A stretch of 64,000 nucleotides of DNA from Adiantum capillus-veneris (GCA_014529385.2 CM043968.1:22189484-22253483), one strand, 5' to 3'. Positions 30,416 through 41,275 are shown, counted from the first letter of the stretch. Numbers and translations: made by a program. Notes: generated by a model not told the origin, from the sequence alone.

Positions 30416-30721
30416 CTATAATGTAACCTGCACAGGATGGTCGAAGGCCTCAAGGCAATCATCTGCGTGTACTAGCTCTATCTTCTCTAGCCTAATCAAA
30501 TGGTCGACCACATACGTGGCGCTATAGTCATCTCTAAATGTGCCATCCCACGTGTCGTCGGGAAGGACTCGCACCACCTGGAGGGTCTGTGTGGGGCCAA
30601 AGGAGGTGCGGCACTGGACAAAGAAATATCCAAATGTGTCCGTGCAAAAGGGCCGGCCTCTGTGCTCGCCTACAAGTCTAAGCAATGTGTACTCAGAGCA
30701 CGAAGTGGTCATGGCCATCAT
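30416..30721 (-). pseudogene. Element 2 ORF, first module
   Basis: 101 codons starting at the first ATG after the leader. Module copy: LVGEHRGRPFCTDTFG then YFFVQCRTSFGPT. Followed by TFRDDYSATYVVDHLIRLEK. No known family recognised; not a gag by motif. Confidence 0.5.
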
Positions 30722-32051
30722 ATGTGCGCTCTCGGCATGTGATAGGCCTCTAAACCTCGTCAGCTCGTCGAATGTAGTCTAAAATCAAAATCTGCACTCT
30801 ATCGAGGGTTATCCGTACAATCGGACCCAAATCTGGCAAAACCTAACTCTCGGACGTATCTCCTCTAAATGTGTCTAATCGTGTGTACATGCGCGCGAGC
30901 GTCGAGTATGTGGGGCGTGTGATGCGTGTGGAATATGTGTGAGAAGCAAAAAAAGAAAGAAAAAAAATCGTTTTTTTTTTTAAATTTTAAAATAAAAAAA
31001 GACCTTTTAAATTCGGACGCCCATGCAAATCAAATTTTGTTTTTTTGTGCTTTCACACTCTTTTTGTTATCTTTGTTGACTTTGTTTCTCTCTCTCTCAC
31101 CGGATTCTTTCCTCACATGCCTTGTCTTTTGTTGACTTTACTCCCTTTCCACACACCTAAAACAAGCATGCACATGTGCTTGACCCCCCACCCCCTTTGT
31201 TTGCTTGTGCACTACACTTTACACACACCCAAATTGAAGATGGCACACACCCCTCTTAAATGATGCACACACCTAAATCAAGTAAGTGCACACACACACC
31301 CAATTTAAGTAAATGCACACACAGCTAAATCAAGTAAGTGCACACACACACCTAAATTAAGTAAATGCACACACTATTTCGTGAAGTGAGACCTATGCGC
31401 ATGTAAAGCTAAAAATAGGTCGTGAAGTGCATACGCTCTCAGTTTGGTGAAGAAATTTTTTTGCAATTAATACTTCAAAATCACACCCAAAATCAAATTT
31501 TAATGCATTTTGCATCCAAATTAGGTCGAATTTTGCTTCTCTTTTTGCCTAATTTTGACTAAAAATTAGCATAATTAGCAATAGAATCAAGCAAAATTAA
31601 GCATATACAATTGATCATCACACTTTGAACTTTGCAATTCATCCAATTTCACATCAATTTGCAATCAATTACAAGCCCAATTAAGTGTGCACACACACGC
31701 ATAATCAAGCACCAATCGCTAATCAATGCACACACATTCTACCAAAAATTGGGCAGCATTTCGGTGCAAAATTGGCAATCGAAAACCATAAACCATATCA
31801 ACATAATGACCATAATCAATCAATGGTTTTGCATCAAACACATTAACATCAAAATTGCCAAAAAACAAGCACCAATTTGTACACATTTGCCCTCACGTTG
31901 GCATACACTAGTGCACACAGATTTGCACCGATTAAGTGCACCTAATCAATTCTCAAACCTGCACTTTAATTTCATATTTTAAAGTGGGTTAATGAACTCA
32001 CATTACAACAAGAATTGCGTCCATTTCTCCACTCCAATTGACGATTACACA

Positions 32052-32103
<52 letters not shown>

Positions 32104-32575
32104 CAACCGCTTCACCGCATCTCCACCTACAAGCACCAATCACAAAGCATCATTTTTCTTCAAATCAAATACATAATCATGAAGGAAAAACATCCAATTA
32201 GAGATTCATTCATGTGTAGCACCAAAAACGCACAAGATTAGTGAGTAATTAGACATCAAAATTAGAATAAATCACCCATAATTACACACTTTCTAATCAC
32301 TCAAATCATGCAAAATTGATGAAATTTCAACCCGTAAGAGTGATGCACAAGCCTCTAATTAGGCACATAAACATGTAAAACACTCCAATTGTTAGCTAAT
32401 TAGTAGTAAATAAGTGATCAATTAGTGAAAATGAAGAGAGAACATGAAAATTACACACAATTTTTTTAACAAAATTTCATCACAAATCAACCATTCACCA
32501 TCACCAATACCTAATCCTAATGAAAATTAGAAACTCAAACCATCACACAGGTGATCCTCTAGCTTAGGCTCTCGA
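30722..32575 (-). other. Element 2 leader with short CA-rich repeats
   Basis: Non-coding, AT-rich. At about 31260-31375 phrases such as AAGTAAGTGCACACACAC and AAGTAAATGCACACAC alternate as a small tandem array. It includes the (GT)n microsatellite at 32055-32100. Confidence 0.6.
32055..32100. repeat. (GT)n microsatellite
   Basis: About 23 GT units preceded by four AC units, inside the element 2 leader. Confidence 0.95.
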
Positions 32576-32593
32576 TCCTCGGCAACGGCGCCA
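32576..32593 (-). other. Element 2 primer binding site (tRNA-Asp type)
   Basis: Minus strand TGGCGCCGTTGCCGAGGA one base after the 5' LTR. It differs from the tRNA-Asp complement at one position, and at a different position from element 1. Confidence 0.85.
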
Positions 32594-32594
32594 A

Positions 32595-33385
32595 TGTTGG
32601 CGGTCATAGCACAACGCACAACCCACCGACATAATGTCAATCTGGTGGATCGGAACCCGGCTAGGGCATGGAGGCATGGATGCACCTAATGTGATGGAAT
32701 GAGGACTCTAGGAAGAGGGGTAAAGCAAGAGAGGAAAAGAGGGAAAGCCGATGAAGCAAGATCCATTCACACACACTCTCAATCTACACTCTAACTCTCT
32801 AATCATGCAGACAATGGTGCATCCCTTTGCTCTAATCTCAAGCACACACACTCTAATCACACATTAAGCATACACAAAGAAGCCTAATGAGAGAAATGTA
32901 TGCAGCCCATGTACACACACGCTCTAATCTAGCACACATGTGAAGCAAGAATGCTCAAACAAGAGGGAAAACTTGAGAGAGAAGAGAAGATTAACACTAA
33001 TCATACACCATTAAAAGACATACGCTTGAAAGATAAGAGAAAGTAGAGAGAACTTAGCTTCCATTTATCCCAATGACCACTATATATGATGTGGAAGATC
33101 CAAGCTCCATAGCCACTTCTCTTCTTCTTCTCCACACTCCCTCACACTCTCTTCTCTAAGAATGCCCTTTCACATCTTGTGAATTGACTTATATACAAGG
33201 GCTTTTAAAAATGGGTGGCCGACCAAAAAATATATAACATGCTGCAGGTATCTAGGCTCATCTAATCAACAATGTACAACTTGGAACCCACTGTGGAGCC
33301 CGTAAATACAAAAAATATATGCATACACATATGTGTACACACCATTGGAAGCATAATTCATGTCGTTGACGCTCGCCCGTCAACA
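32595..33385 (-). repeat. Element 2 5' LTR
   Basis: 791 bp; same termini as 25677-26460. Confidence 0.93.
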
Positions 33386-34010
33386 GTCTCTTTTTGTTCT
33401 TTGAAACATGTTTGGAATACGGAATCCACGCTTTGACACCCAGAATCCCATAACGAGTGAATGTTTTTGTCCTTGCGTAACTGATATAATCAGAAAAGAC
33501 ATGTAAGGATGTTGAACCAGATTTCATACATTCAGTTTAAGCGATTAAAGCGCCATTCAATCAACCTAGACGACAAATACAGATTCCCTTCACACATTCG
33601 CAGTTTTCAATCCTTCAAGATATAGATGTACAAATTTATACAAATGATTTCTTTTTTTTTGGTCCCCAAAGTATCTCCTAAGATATTGGAAAAGCACATT
33701 AATAGGAAAAATCAGCTTTTACTGGCTTGATCAAGATATTAGTGCTTGTTTCACTAGATGAAAAAATTTACATTTCAGGCCACCAGGGTTTAATCCTCTT
33801 CCGGCAACGATAACTGCAGACTTTCTTAGTTTCCCTGAATCAGGCATTCGCTATGTATAAGCGTCAACGGGCATCTTTTCCTAAAGAAGAATAACTGTAA
33901 CTATTGCATGTATCTTTTTTTATAGGTTTCGTACTTTTCGGAGGCCTTTTCATAATTTTCCTTCAGTAATTTTATAGGTTTCGTACTTTTCGGAGGCATT
34001 TTCATAGTTA

Positions 34011-34025
34011 CCTATCACACGGCTC
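34011..34025 (-). other. truncated group II domain V
   Basis: Only the 5' half is left: on the minus strand GAGCCGTGTGATAGG. The tetraloop GTAA follows, but the 3' strand of the helix is missing. The break coincides with the end of the 36-bp direct repeat at 34006. Confidence 0.6.
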
Positions 34026-34201
34026 TCTAACTTGACGGATGAGAGGCCAGGTAAAGGAAATTACTCCTCTTCCCTCCGGCTCTCAAAGCGTAACAAATAC
34101 ATAGGCTCCTTCCCTTTTACTTGGCATTCGCTAAATGTGTGCTTCCCGGTTCCGACAAAGGTAGGCAGGTAGTATGGGCCCTCTGACCTCTCTTCGGGGC
34201 T

Positions 34202-34206
34202 TTCCT
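34202..34206. repeat. target-site duplication of element 3 (left)
   Basis: TTCCT; repeated at 48906-48910 after the far LTR. Confidence 0.92.
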
Positions 34207-35088
34207 TGTCATAAAAACTAATATCTAACCAACCCAAATGATTTTCTCATATTAAACTGATCACTTAATGTGGGAGAATAAATGGGAACAAGGGTTAAGA
34301 TATTGAGATGTGCTTATAGATCTATCTCAACACAAGGCCAATAAAAAAAGGGGCCCAAATGAGAGATGGTCTATCAAAGAGCAAGGCTAACCAATGGAGG
34401 CTAAGACCTTAGGGTTAACTTCATTGAAGACCTCCAATAATGTGTCTAAAAGTCCTTTGACCTTAGGTAAGCTAGGGCTGAGCTTGATGCGCGGGAACCC
34501 AACCCAGCTCGAGGTGCTTGTCCTGCTTTTCATGCTTAATGACTAAGGTGCTTGAGGTGCTTGAGATGCTTAATGATTGAGATGCTTGAGGTGCTTGACA
34601 TGCTTGAAATGCTAGGGTTGCACTTGAGGTGAGAACCCAGCCCAACCTTAAAATGCTTAAGAGCCAAGCTTGTGGTGGGAACTGGGCCTATGCATGAGGG
34701 GCTTGAGGTGTCAAAAAGTCAAATATTCAATCCCTACAAGGAGGGGGCGAGCCCTACATGAGGGGGGAAGAGAGAGAACACCCACACACTCACACAAGGC
34801 ATGCATGGTACAAAGAAAGCAAAAGGGACACTTGTCAAGTTCCTCCTCATGTTGCCTTCATGGTGTGCCTGAAGCCTATTGGTTGGCCACCCAAGGGGTT
34901 CAATGATAATTTAGGGGATTTAGTTAATTGATTTTGCATTTATCAAGTCCTCTCTCTCAAAGGGGAAAGGGGAACACTTGTCCTAAGGCTACCCTTGCTG
35001 CTTGTAATGCCTCTTGCTTATGCGTGGCTAGGTCTGGAGGGGTCCAATGAGCTTCAAGCATGAGCTACAAGGGGGGGTCGACCCAAGA
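34207..35088 (+). repeat. Element 3 5' LTR, first part
   Basis: Aligns with the start of 46953-48905. Contains a minisatellite of GATGCTTGAGGTGCTT-like units at about 34500-34620, shorter than in the 3' LTR. Confidence 0.9.
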
Positions 35089-35095
35089 TTCTAAA

Positions 35096-35104
35096 CAGGG
35101 ATTT
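35096..35104 (+). repeat. hAT left terminal inverted repeat
   Basis: CAGGGATTT, matching the reverse complement of 41390-41398. Confidence 0.65.
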
Positions 35105-35225
35105 CAAAATGACGTGATAACACTATAATTTCAGGTTAATAACAATAGAAATGCAAAATAACAAATATTTTGTTAATTGACATTCATCTTTTTTGACCTC
35201 CAGGGAGACCTGGAGACCGGCTTGT

Positions 35226-35315
35226 AGCCCGTCGGGCTAATTAGTTGGCCCGTCGGGCTAGTGAATCTTCCCGGCGGTCACGCCGGGTTAAGCTATTTGC
35301 CCGCCGGGCCCGCCG
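35226..35315. repeat. hAT left subterminal GC-rich repeats
   Basis: Several copies of CCCGTCGGGC, CCCGGCGG, CGCCGGG and CCCGCCGGGCC within 90 bp. Mirrored near the right end (41180-41275). Clusters of short subterminal repeats are transposase binding sites in known hAT elements such as Ac. Confidence 0.75.
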
Positions 35316-35319
35316 TGGC

Positions 35320-35328
35320 TATATAAAG
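35320..35328 (+). promoter_or_regulatory. TATA box for the plus-strand hAT genes
   Basis: TATATAAAG directly after the subterminal repeats and about 140 bp before the kinase-like frame. Confidence 0.6.
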
Positions 35329-35462
35329 GTGACGCCGGTGCTTGTCTTTTCACAAAAGAGGTACATTGAAAAGTCTTCACCAAACTTTCTGGCAGCTTTC
35401 CACATTCTCAAAGCAGTGTAGCAGTAATTTTTTAAACCCTTCCTTATTTTATTGATGTTTTT

Positions 35463-36258
35463 TTGAGTTTTTTGGTAGATCTCAACCATAGAGGTATTGT
35501 GAGGAGTATTGCCTACTCTGTAGCGTTGCCATGGTTTCTGATATTTCCCTACTTCAATGGGGGAACTTTAGGTGATCTTATGGAGACAGTGCCCCATCCA
35601 CATGGCTCTTTCATGACGCTTGTAGCGCATCAAGACGGGAAAGGAAAGATCCCTGAAGACTTTAAATGGGAGCAGCCCTCTGAAGACCAGAAAACACGTA
35701 TCAAGAGCTTGTGCAATCATGCTCCCTCGTTGATCCATGCCTTTGTGAAGGAATTGCGATTCGCAGATGACGATGGAGTGATCCACAATGATCTCCATCC
35801 ATGGAACATCATGTTGGACTTTACCAAGGAGAGTCACTCCCCGTATTGGAATAATTGATTGGGGATTGTCTCTGCGTGTTGGCTTAGAGACACAAAAGAC
35901 CAACAATACCGATGAAAACTGGCAAAAGCTTCATCCTTGGCGAGCTCCTGAGTTACTAGATGGCAATCACTCGTGCCCATGGACCAAGGCCACAGATGTG
36001 TACGCCATAGGATGGGTGATATGGCAATTTTGTAAGTTTTGTGGAGAGTTCTCTAACTACTATAGCACAGATTGGTTCAAACATAAGGTTTCAGTGGAGG
36101 TACAAGCCATATCTAGGATTGTTGTGGAAGGTTGGGTGAGGAAGAACTCCACACAGAGAAAGACCTTGGCACTTTTGGACGAAGAATTAGAAAGATTTGA
36201 AGCCCAGCCAGAACGATGCTTACGCCCTCCCTCTGAAATGAGTGTAGCCTTTTTTTGA
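35463..36258 (+). pseudogene. protein-kinase-like gene in the hAT element
   Basis: Two overlapping frames, joined by a one-base shift near 35835, give one kinase C-lobe. Seen: hinge-like LIFPYFNGGTLGDLM, catalytic loop VIHNDLHPWNIML (equivalent of HRDLKPxN, Asp and Asn kept), RIGIIDWGLS (DFG replaced by DWG), WRAPELLDGN (APE motif) and ATDVYAIGWVIWQ (subdomain IX). The glycine-rich loop and the VAxK lysine of the N-lobe were not found, so it is truncated or has an upstream exon. The frame opens with TTG, not a convincing start. Plus strand, opposite to the transposase. Active in an intact relative or pseudokinase: not decidable here. Confidence 0.75.
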
Positions 36259-36469
36259 TGGATATATGATGTACTTTATGAAGCAGGGTTTTCTGAGGCT
36301 TTTGACTTATAAAAGCACTTTTAAAATTTGGGTTTTATGCGCCATGGATGATGTATGAGTAATAAAAACACTTTGTTATATCTCAATAGACAACAAATTT
36401 TCTATGAGTTTTGTTTTTTCTCTTAAGTTTCAAGCATAAGCCACGTGGAATCACTGATTGTCATTCATT

Positions 36470-36660
36470 GATTTAAAAAATGGTGGTTACTCTTATATCA
36501 ATTGATTGTCGTAAGATGGTGGTTATTCTTATATCAATTGATTGTCATAAAATGGTGGTTACTCTTATATCAATTGATTGTCGTAAAATGGTGGTTACTC
36601 TTATATCAATTGATTGTCGTAAAATGGTGGTTACTCTTGTAGCAATTGATTATCATTAAG
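36470..36660. repeat. 36-bp minisatellite
   Basis: Five units of 36 bp (TGGTGGTT starts at 36481, 36517, 36553, 36589, 36625) with an ATATCAATTGATT core. It lies between the kinase-like and RING genes. Confidence 0.9.
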
Positions 36661-36684
36661 TTTGTATGCCGTAACTGAAGTATA

Positions 36685-37655
36685 GTGTTTAATCAGGATA
36701 TGGATAATGATAATAAAAGGGCTAAGCGCACTTTTGAGTGTCTCAGATCCATGTGTCAAGGTGGTGGAGTGAATGAGACCGCTCGAATTGCAGCTCGTTG
36801 CTCCCAGTGGGCCAACCCAGTGGGTACACAATGGAAAGAGGTGAACTCTAGGATTGACCGAGAAATGGTCAAATCCATATGGCCAGGCGTTGCAGATGAA
36901 AACATCAAGAAAGGCCGACTCATGCTATCACAATGCATTAATGCAGACATACGAGACAATGGAGAGAACATATATCTCGATGTTATGGGTCATCCTATGC
37001 ATCATATGGATTGTCCATTTTGGTTTGCCAAGATGTTATACATTCATTATGTCTTGGGTGAAGGAGTGGACTTCAGCTCAAGGACACCTCATATGACGGT
37101 TGAGGACATTCGTAGCAGTGCAATCACCGTCACACGGCAAGAGATGTCATTGGCACTAGAAGGTGCATCAATGGAAGTGCACCAAGTTAAGGAGGAGCTT
37201 CAAACTCAACTCAGGCAAGCATCACAAGCTACGCAAGGCTCTCATGCAGAAGCAACCCTAAATAGAGACTTGCAAAGGGAGGTGAAGGTGCTATCTCGCC
37301 ACGTCAAAGAGTTAGAGGTGACTATAAGAAAAACAAAATTCTGCCACATTGATTGAGCACCCAACATCTATTGAGGCCCCTCCAGCTTCTGGTGAGCACA
37401 GTGGTCCTTGCCCCATATGTAGATCATTCTTTCATGAGTGGTGTGGTCCCTTTAGCTTGCCATGCGGACATATGTACCATATCATGCTTGATGCAAAGCA
37501 TGATGAATAGCTTTCATTGTGCTATATGTGAGTATGAGATATCCAAAAAGCTATATGCAATGTTCAAAATGTCTGAAGACTATAATAAGCTTAAAGGTCA
37601 GCGTGAACAGGAGAATGAAGATATTCTCACAAATATTTCACTATCACTTGGATAG
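36685..37655 (+). pseudogene. coiled-coil / RING-H2 protein gene in the hAT element
   Basis: First frame (223 codons): an unknown N-terminal domain with two Trp/Cys-rich parts (ARCSQWANPVGTQWKEV, HHMDCPFWFAKMLY), then a coiled coil (about residues 150-215). Sense then moves two frames: SGPCPICRSFFHEWCG, LPCGHMYH, then SCLMQSMMNSFHCAICEYEI. Together the cysteines and histidines give C-x2-C-x14-C-x-H-x2-H-x2-C-x9-C-x2-C, a RING-H2 pattern, so a ubiquitin-ligase-type role is likely for an intact relative. Frameshifts near 37335 and 37475 break this copy. It ends 300 bp before the transposase 3' end on the other strand. Confidence 0.7.
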
Positions 37656-37958
37656 TTTTTGTGACATTTGAAAACATTTACTCGTTGTCTTGCGAGAATT
37701 TATTAGTGAATTGTAAATTGTCTTCACTTTAGCTTCAATTATGATATGCGATAATGCAAAGATTTGTTAGGGCTTTGTAATATTATGAAGCTTTAATAGT
37801 GATTTGTGGCCTTGTAAAGGTTTTTAAGGGCTTCGTTTATTATTAAGAAAATGTCTAAACCTTAAACTAAATATATAAAAAAGCTTATAAGATAAACAGT
37901 TTCTGAACTTAAATAGAAGTCACTCAATGGATTCGATAATCTATTAATTAAACCACCG

Positions 37959-40115
37959 TCACTTGCTGTGATGACGGGTCAAAGTTGGTTCAATTTCCAA
38001 ATTCTCTTCAATCTCTTCTAAAGTACATGTAGTTTCTACTTCATGAGATTCCCCTTGCAGCTCACTATCTTCGTCCACCTCATCATTGGTTACATAATAA
38101 GTCCAGCGCTGCATCTCCTCTTTGTAGTTCTCAGCTTGCACTCTTGCCAATAGCCAATGGTTGTAGTACATATACACCAATTTTTGAGCTCTTGAATTTA
38201 GAAGGCGGTTTCTGATGGTGGAATGTACATATTTATATGTACTCCAATTTTTCTCAAAACTTGAATTGGATGCACATTGTGCTAGGATTCTAACAGCTAG
38301 GCGTTTAAGGGTGGGTGCACTACCACCATTCATCATCCACCACTTCCACGCTGGTTGCTCCGTGGCAAGTTTCTGCACAAATTCTGTACCAAACTTACCC
38401 ACTTTGAGTTTAAACTTCGTAAGATCAGTAACAACTGATGCATGCTCATCAGGATCAACATAAAACCTGCCTATCACATCATAAAAGTCTTCCAGCACCT
38501 CCTCATCGAGTTTGTCTATTTCCATTGCCCAATACTTTGGATCCAATAAGAAAGCTACGCTGTGTAGTGGACTATGTGCTCCAACCCATCGACCATGCAC
38601 ATACTTTCTCAGAATTTCTCTCCTCTTTGAGTGAATGGTGTCTTCCAAGGCTTCACAATTGGCTCCTGGGGCTCCTCTAGATTTGCAAGGCTTTCTTGAA
38701 CACTCCACCAAGCCATCCACACCTTACCTATGTTAGGCAAGGCAGAATCGAGCTGGCGTAATGCGAGCATAATTGGCATCATGACATTGTGCACATCCAC
38801 CACATCATCCCAGAAGTGGCGATCAGCTAGTAGATCTCTGATCACCCCTATTTTGCTTTTTATCTTCTCCCTTTGACCGGCCTCCCATTCTGAAAAAGTG
38901 GCACAAACAAATGTCTCCATCACAACATTCTTATTTTTTATTAGTGATTCTATCGTACAGTAGTTGGTACAAAATCTAGTTTCGCACGACAGTTTTAACA
39001 TAGTAGACATCCTCTGACGGTACATGTCAAGAACCCTCTGACGCTTCAAAACAAACTTGACTATTAAGCGAGCATTGTCTACTATCCATTTGAACCACTC
39101 TGTGTCATTACTCTTGTACCAATCTTGCAATACCAAGTTCAAGCTGTGTGTACTATAACCAGCACTATATAGGTGAGAGAAGCTATAAAACTACCAGACT
39201 TTATTTGACCAGAGCTATCCACAGCTTTGATAAAACATTCACGACGAGGACATACAAGCATGATGTTGATCAATGGCCGCCTTTGAATGTTGGACCAACC
39301 GTCACTAACTATGGTGTATCCAGATTGTTCTATTGCATTTAATATTACCCTTTGAATATCCTGTGTGTGCTTGTGTAACATTTATCCAACAGTTGGTTTC
39401 TCATATGGTGATATGTTGGAGGGGTAAATCCAGAACCATACTCCCCAATGCGTTTCCAAGCTGACTTCCATGCATCATGGGAGACAATGGCCAATGATCC
39501 CCCAGTGAAATAGACGTCTTTAGCTAGTGTAAGTTGTGCTTCTTCTAAGGCAAGCGTTTTGAAGCTCGTCTGTAAGCTAACCTGTCTACTTTTTGACGAT
39601 CCCACCTGAAAGTCAGGAGATCCATGGTTTGGAGGTGTAGTTCCATCGATATGAGAAGTTGGTTCCCTGCTTTGAGTGCTTCCATTGGTGGGCGTTACAC
39701 CCAATGATCCCTCGTCCTGGTTTGATCTTATCGATACCGGGGTGTGATGGTCGAAAGTAGAGAGTTTTGATCTTTTTCTCATGGAAATTAGCTTACCAAT
39801 TAAAGCTTTTAAGCGCATAGCTGCTTCTTCTGCACCTAAGCCCTTGCACTTTCCTCCTTGGATTCGGGTATTGCCACCTAGCAAATGATCCCTTATTCTT
39901 GGTGCTCCTCCAGATTTCTCTTTGCCACAAAAGTTACATTTCCAATCTTGATACTTATTTAAATTTGTGGCAAAATTCCACTCGGGTCCTAGACTTTTTC
40001 CACCTGCCTTTCGCTTGCCCTGCGAAGCAGGACCTGGCATCGAGGTAGGAGGTCTCCTCAAGGAAGCCAAGCTTGAGACATCAACATCACCGCTCACATT
40101 CCCGGTGGAAGACAT
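37959..40115 (-). pseudogene. hAT transposase (broken)
   Basis: Four minus-strand frames in order. 40115-39345: Ser/Gly-rich start, then a BED-type zinc finger (WKCNFCGKEKSGGAPRIRDH). 39381-39139: start of DUF659 (YTIVSDGWSNIQRRPLINIM). 39142-38609: central part (SCETRFCTNYCTIESLIKNK). 38720-37959: hATC dimerisation domain (LAVRILAQCASNSSFEKNWS, then NRLLNSRAQKLVYMYYNHW). Consecutive pieces are in different frames, and most of DUF659 is missing, so an internal deletion adds to the frameshifts. The start ATG lies just after a TTTCAG splice-acceptor-like site near 40130. Plant DUF659-type hAT. Confidence 0.85.
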
Positions 40116-40214
40116 ACTTATTGGATGCCTGAAATACCAATAAACATAGCTCAGTATGCTATCTCTTCTTTCAAGTATTATTCAAACCAAACATTAGTGT
40201 TATAATCAATATCA

Positions 40215-41030
40215 CACACAAGCGTAGTAGTGAAGCCTGAAGGGAATAAACCTCAATCTACTCAAACACGATCAAGAAAATACAACGGTGAATCAAATAT
40301 GTGATCAGTCCATCCCAAAAGTAGAGATATCGACCCAAAGATTCACCTTCCTACCTCCTTTCATGAATCAGTCCAGTCCAAAAAAGAACTAATGACCCAT
40401 GATTGGAGCACTAATCGAAATAGCAAGCAAATATAGTGGTGAATCAAACATGTCATCAGTCCATTCCAAAAGTAGAGATATCGACCCAAAGAATTACCTT
40501 CCTACCTCCTTTCATGAATCAGTCCAGTCCAAAAGAGAACTAATGACCCATGATTGGAGCTCTAATCGGAATAGCAAGAAAATACAGCGGTGAATCAAAC
40601 ATGTGATCAGTCCATCCCAAAAGTAGAGATATCGACCCAAAGATTCACCTTTCTACCTCCTTTCATGAATCAGTCCAGTCCAAAAAAGAACTAGTAACCC
40701 ATGATTGGAGCTCTAATCGGAATAGCAAGCAAATACAACGGTGAATTAAACATGTGATCAGTCCATCCCAAAAGTAGAGATATCGACCCAAAGATTCACC
40801 TTTCTATCTCTTTTCAAGAATCAGTTCAGTCCAAAAAAGAATTAATGACCCATGACAGAAGTTCTAATCAATATAGCAATCAATTTAGCAAATATAATGG
40901 TGAACCAAACATGAGATCAGTCCATCCCAAATGTAGAGATACCGACCCAAAGATTCACCTTTCTACCTCCTTTCAAGAATCACTTCAGTCCAAAAAAGAG
41001 CTAATGATCCATGATCAGAGTTACATTAAG
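40215..41030. repeat. 151-bp tandem array upstream of the transposase
   Basis: Five to six units; the anchor GATCAGTCCATCCCAAAAGT recurs at about 40303, 40454, 40605, 40756 and 40915 (steps of 151, 151, 151 and 159). It lies between the minus-strand TATA box and the transposase ATG, probably inside a 5' UTR intron. Small open frames in it are products of the repeat. Confidence 0.92.
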
Positions 41031-41141
41031 TTTTGATTTTTTTAAAGACTATTCATTTTTTTACCTTTAGTTTTTCTTCTAAATTTTAAAGGATGACCAA
41101 ATTTAGAGGAAGAGGTGAAGTGATGTGATGTCTATAAAAGG

Positions 41142-41150
41142 GTTATATAG
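41142..41150 (-). promoter_or_regulatory. TATA box for the hAT transposase
   Basis: Minus strand CTATATAAC, just inside the right subterminal repeats. Mirrors the left-end arrangement at 35320. Confidence 0.5.
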
Positions 41151-41179
41151 AGCCGCCAAATATAGAGGGGGTACACGAC

Positions 41180-41275
41180 AGGCCCGGCGGGATTCTTGCT
41201 TGTCCCGCCGGGCCCGCCAGGTTTCATATTAAGCTTGTTGGGCCTGCCGGGATTGTTGGTTTTCCCGCCGCTTCT
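41180..41275. repeat. hAT right subterminal GC-rich repeats
   Basis: GGCCCGGCGGGATT, TCCCGCCGGGCCCGCC, GGGCCTGCCGGGATT and TTCCCGCCGC. Same motif family as 35226-35315. Confidence 0.75.

Larger units (their letters stand above)
25677..33385 (-). mobile_element. Element 2: non-autonomous LTR retrotransposon, minus strand
   Basis: 7.7 kb. LTRs of 784 and 791 bp (TGTTGGCGG...CGTCAACA) lie in direct orientation with TSD GTCTC, a tRNA-Asp-type primer site next to the right LTR and a purine tract next to the left one, so it reads right to left. No RT, RNase H, integrase or gag motif was found. The interior has a non-coding leader, a broken open frame (28167-30721) and a non-coding tail. It needs proteins from another element. 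It shares primer type and LTR start with element 1, which makes a relative of element 1 a possible helper (inference). Confidence 0.93.
33386..34206 (-). other. NUMT segment between elements 2 and 3
   Basis: Begins with GTCTC (right TSD of element 2) and ends with TTCCT (left TSD of element 3). It holds a 36-bp direct repeat (33918-33953 and 33971-34006, one difference), a truncated domain V and the GGTAGGCAGGTAGTATGGG intron block near 34158. No gene. Confidence 0.55.

Noticed and set aside
28753-31263. Plus-strand frames opposite element 2
   Set aside because: Shadows or low-complexity; coding sense agrees with element orientation on the minus strand.
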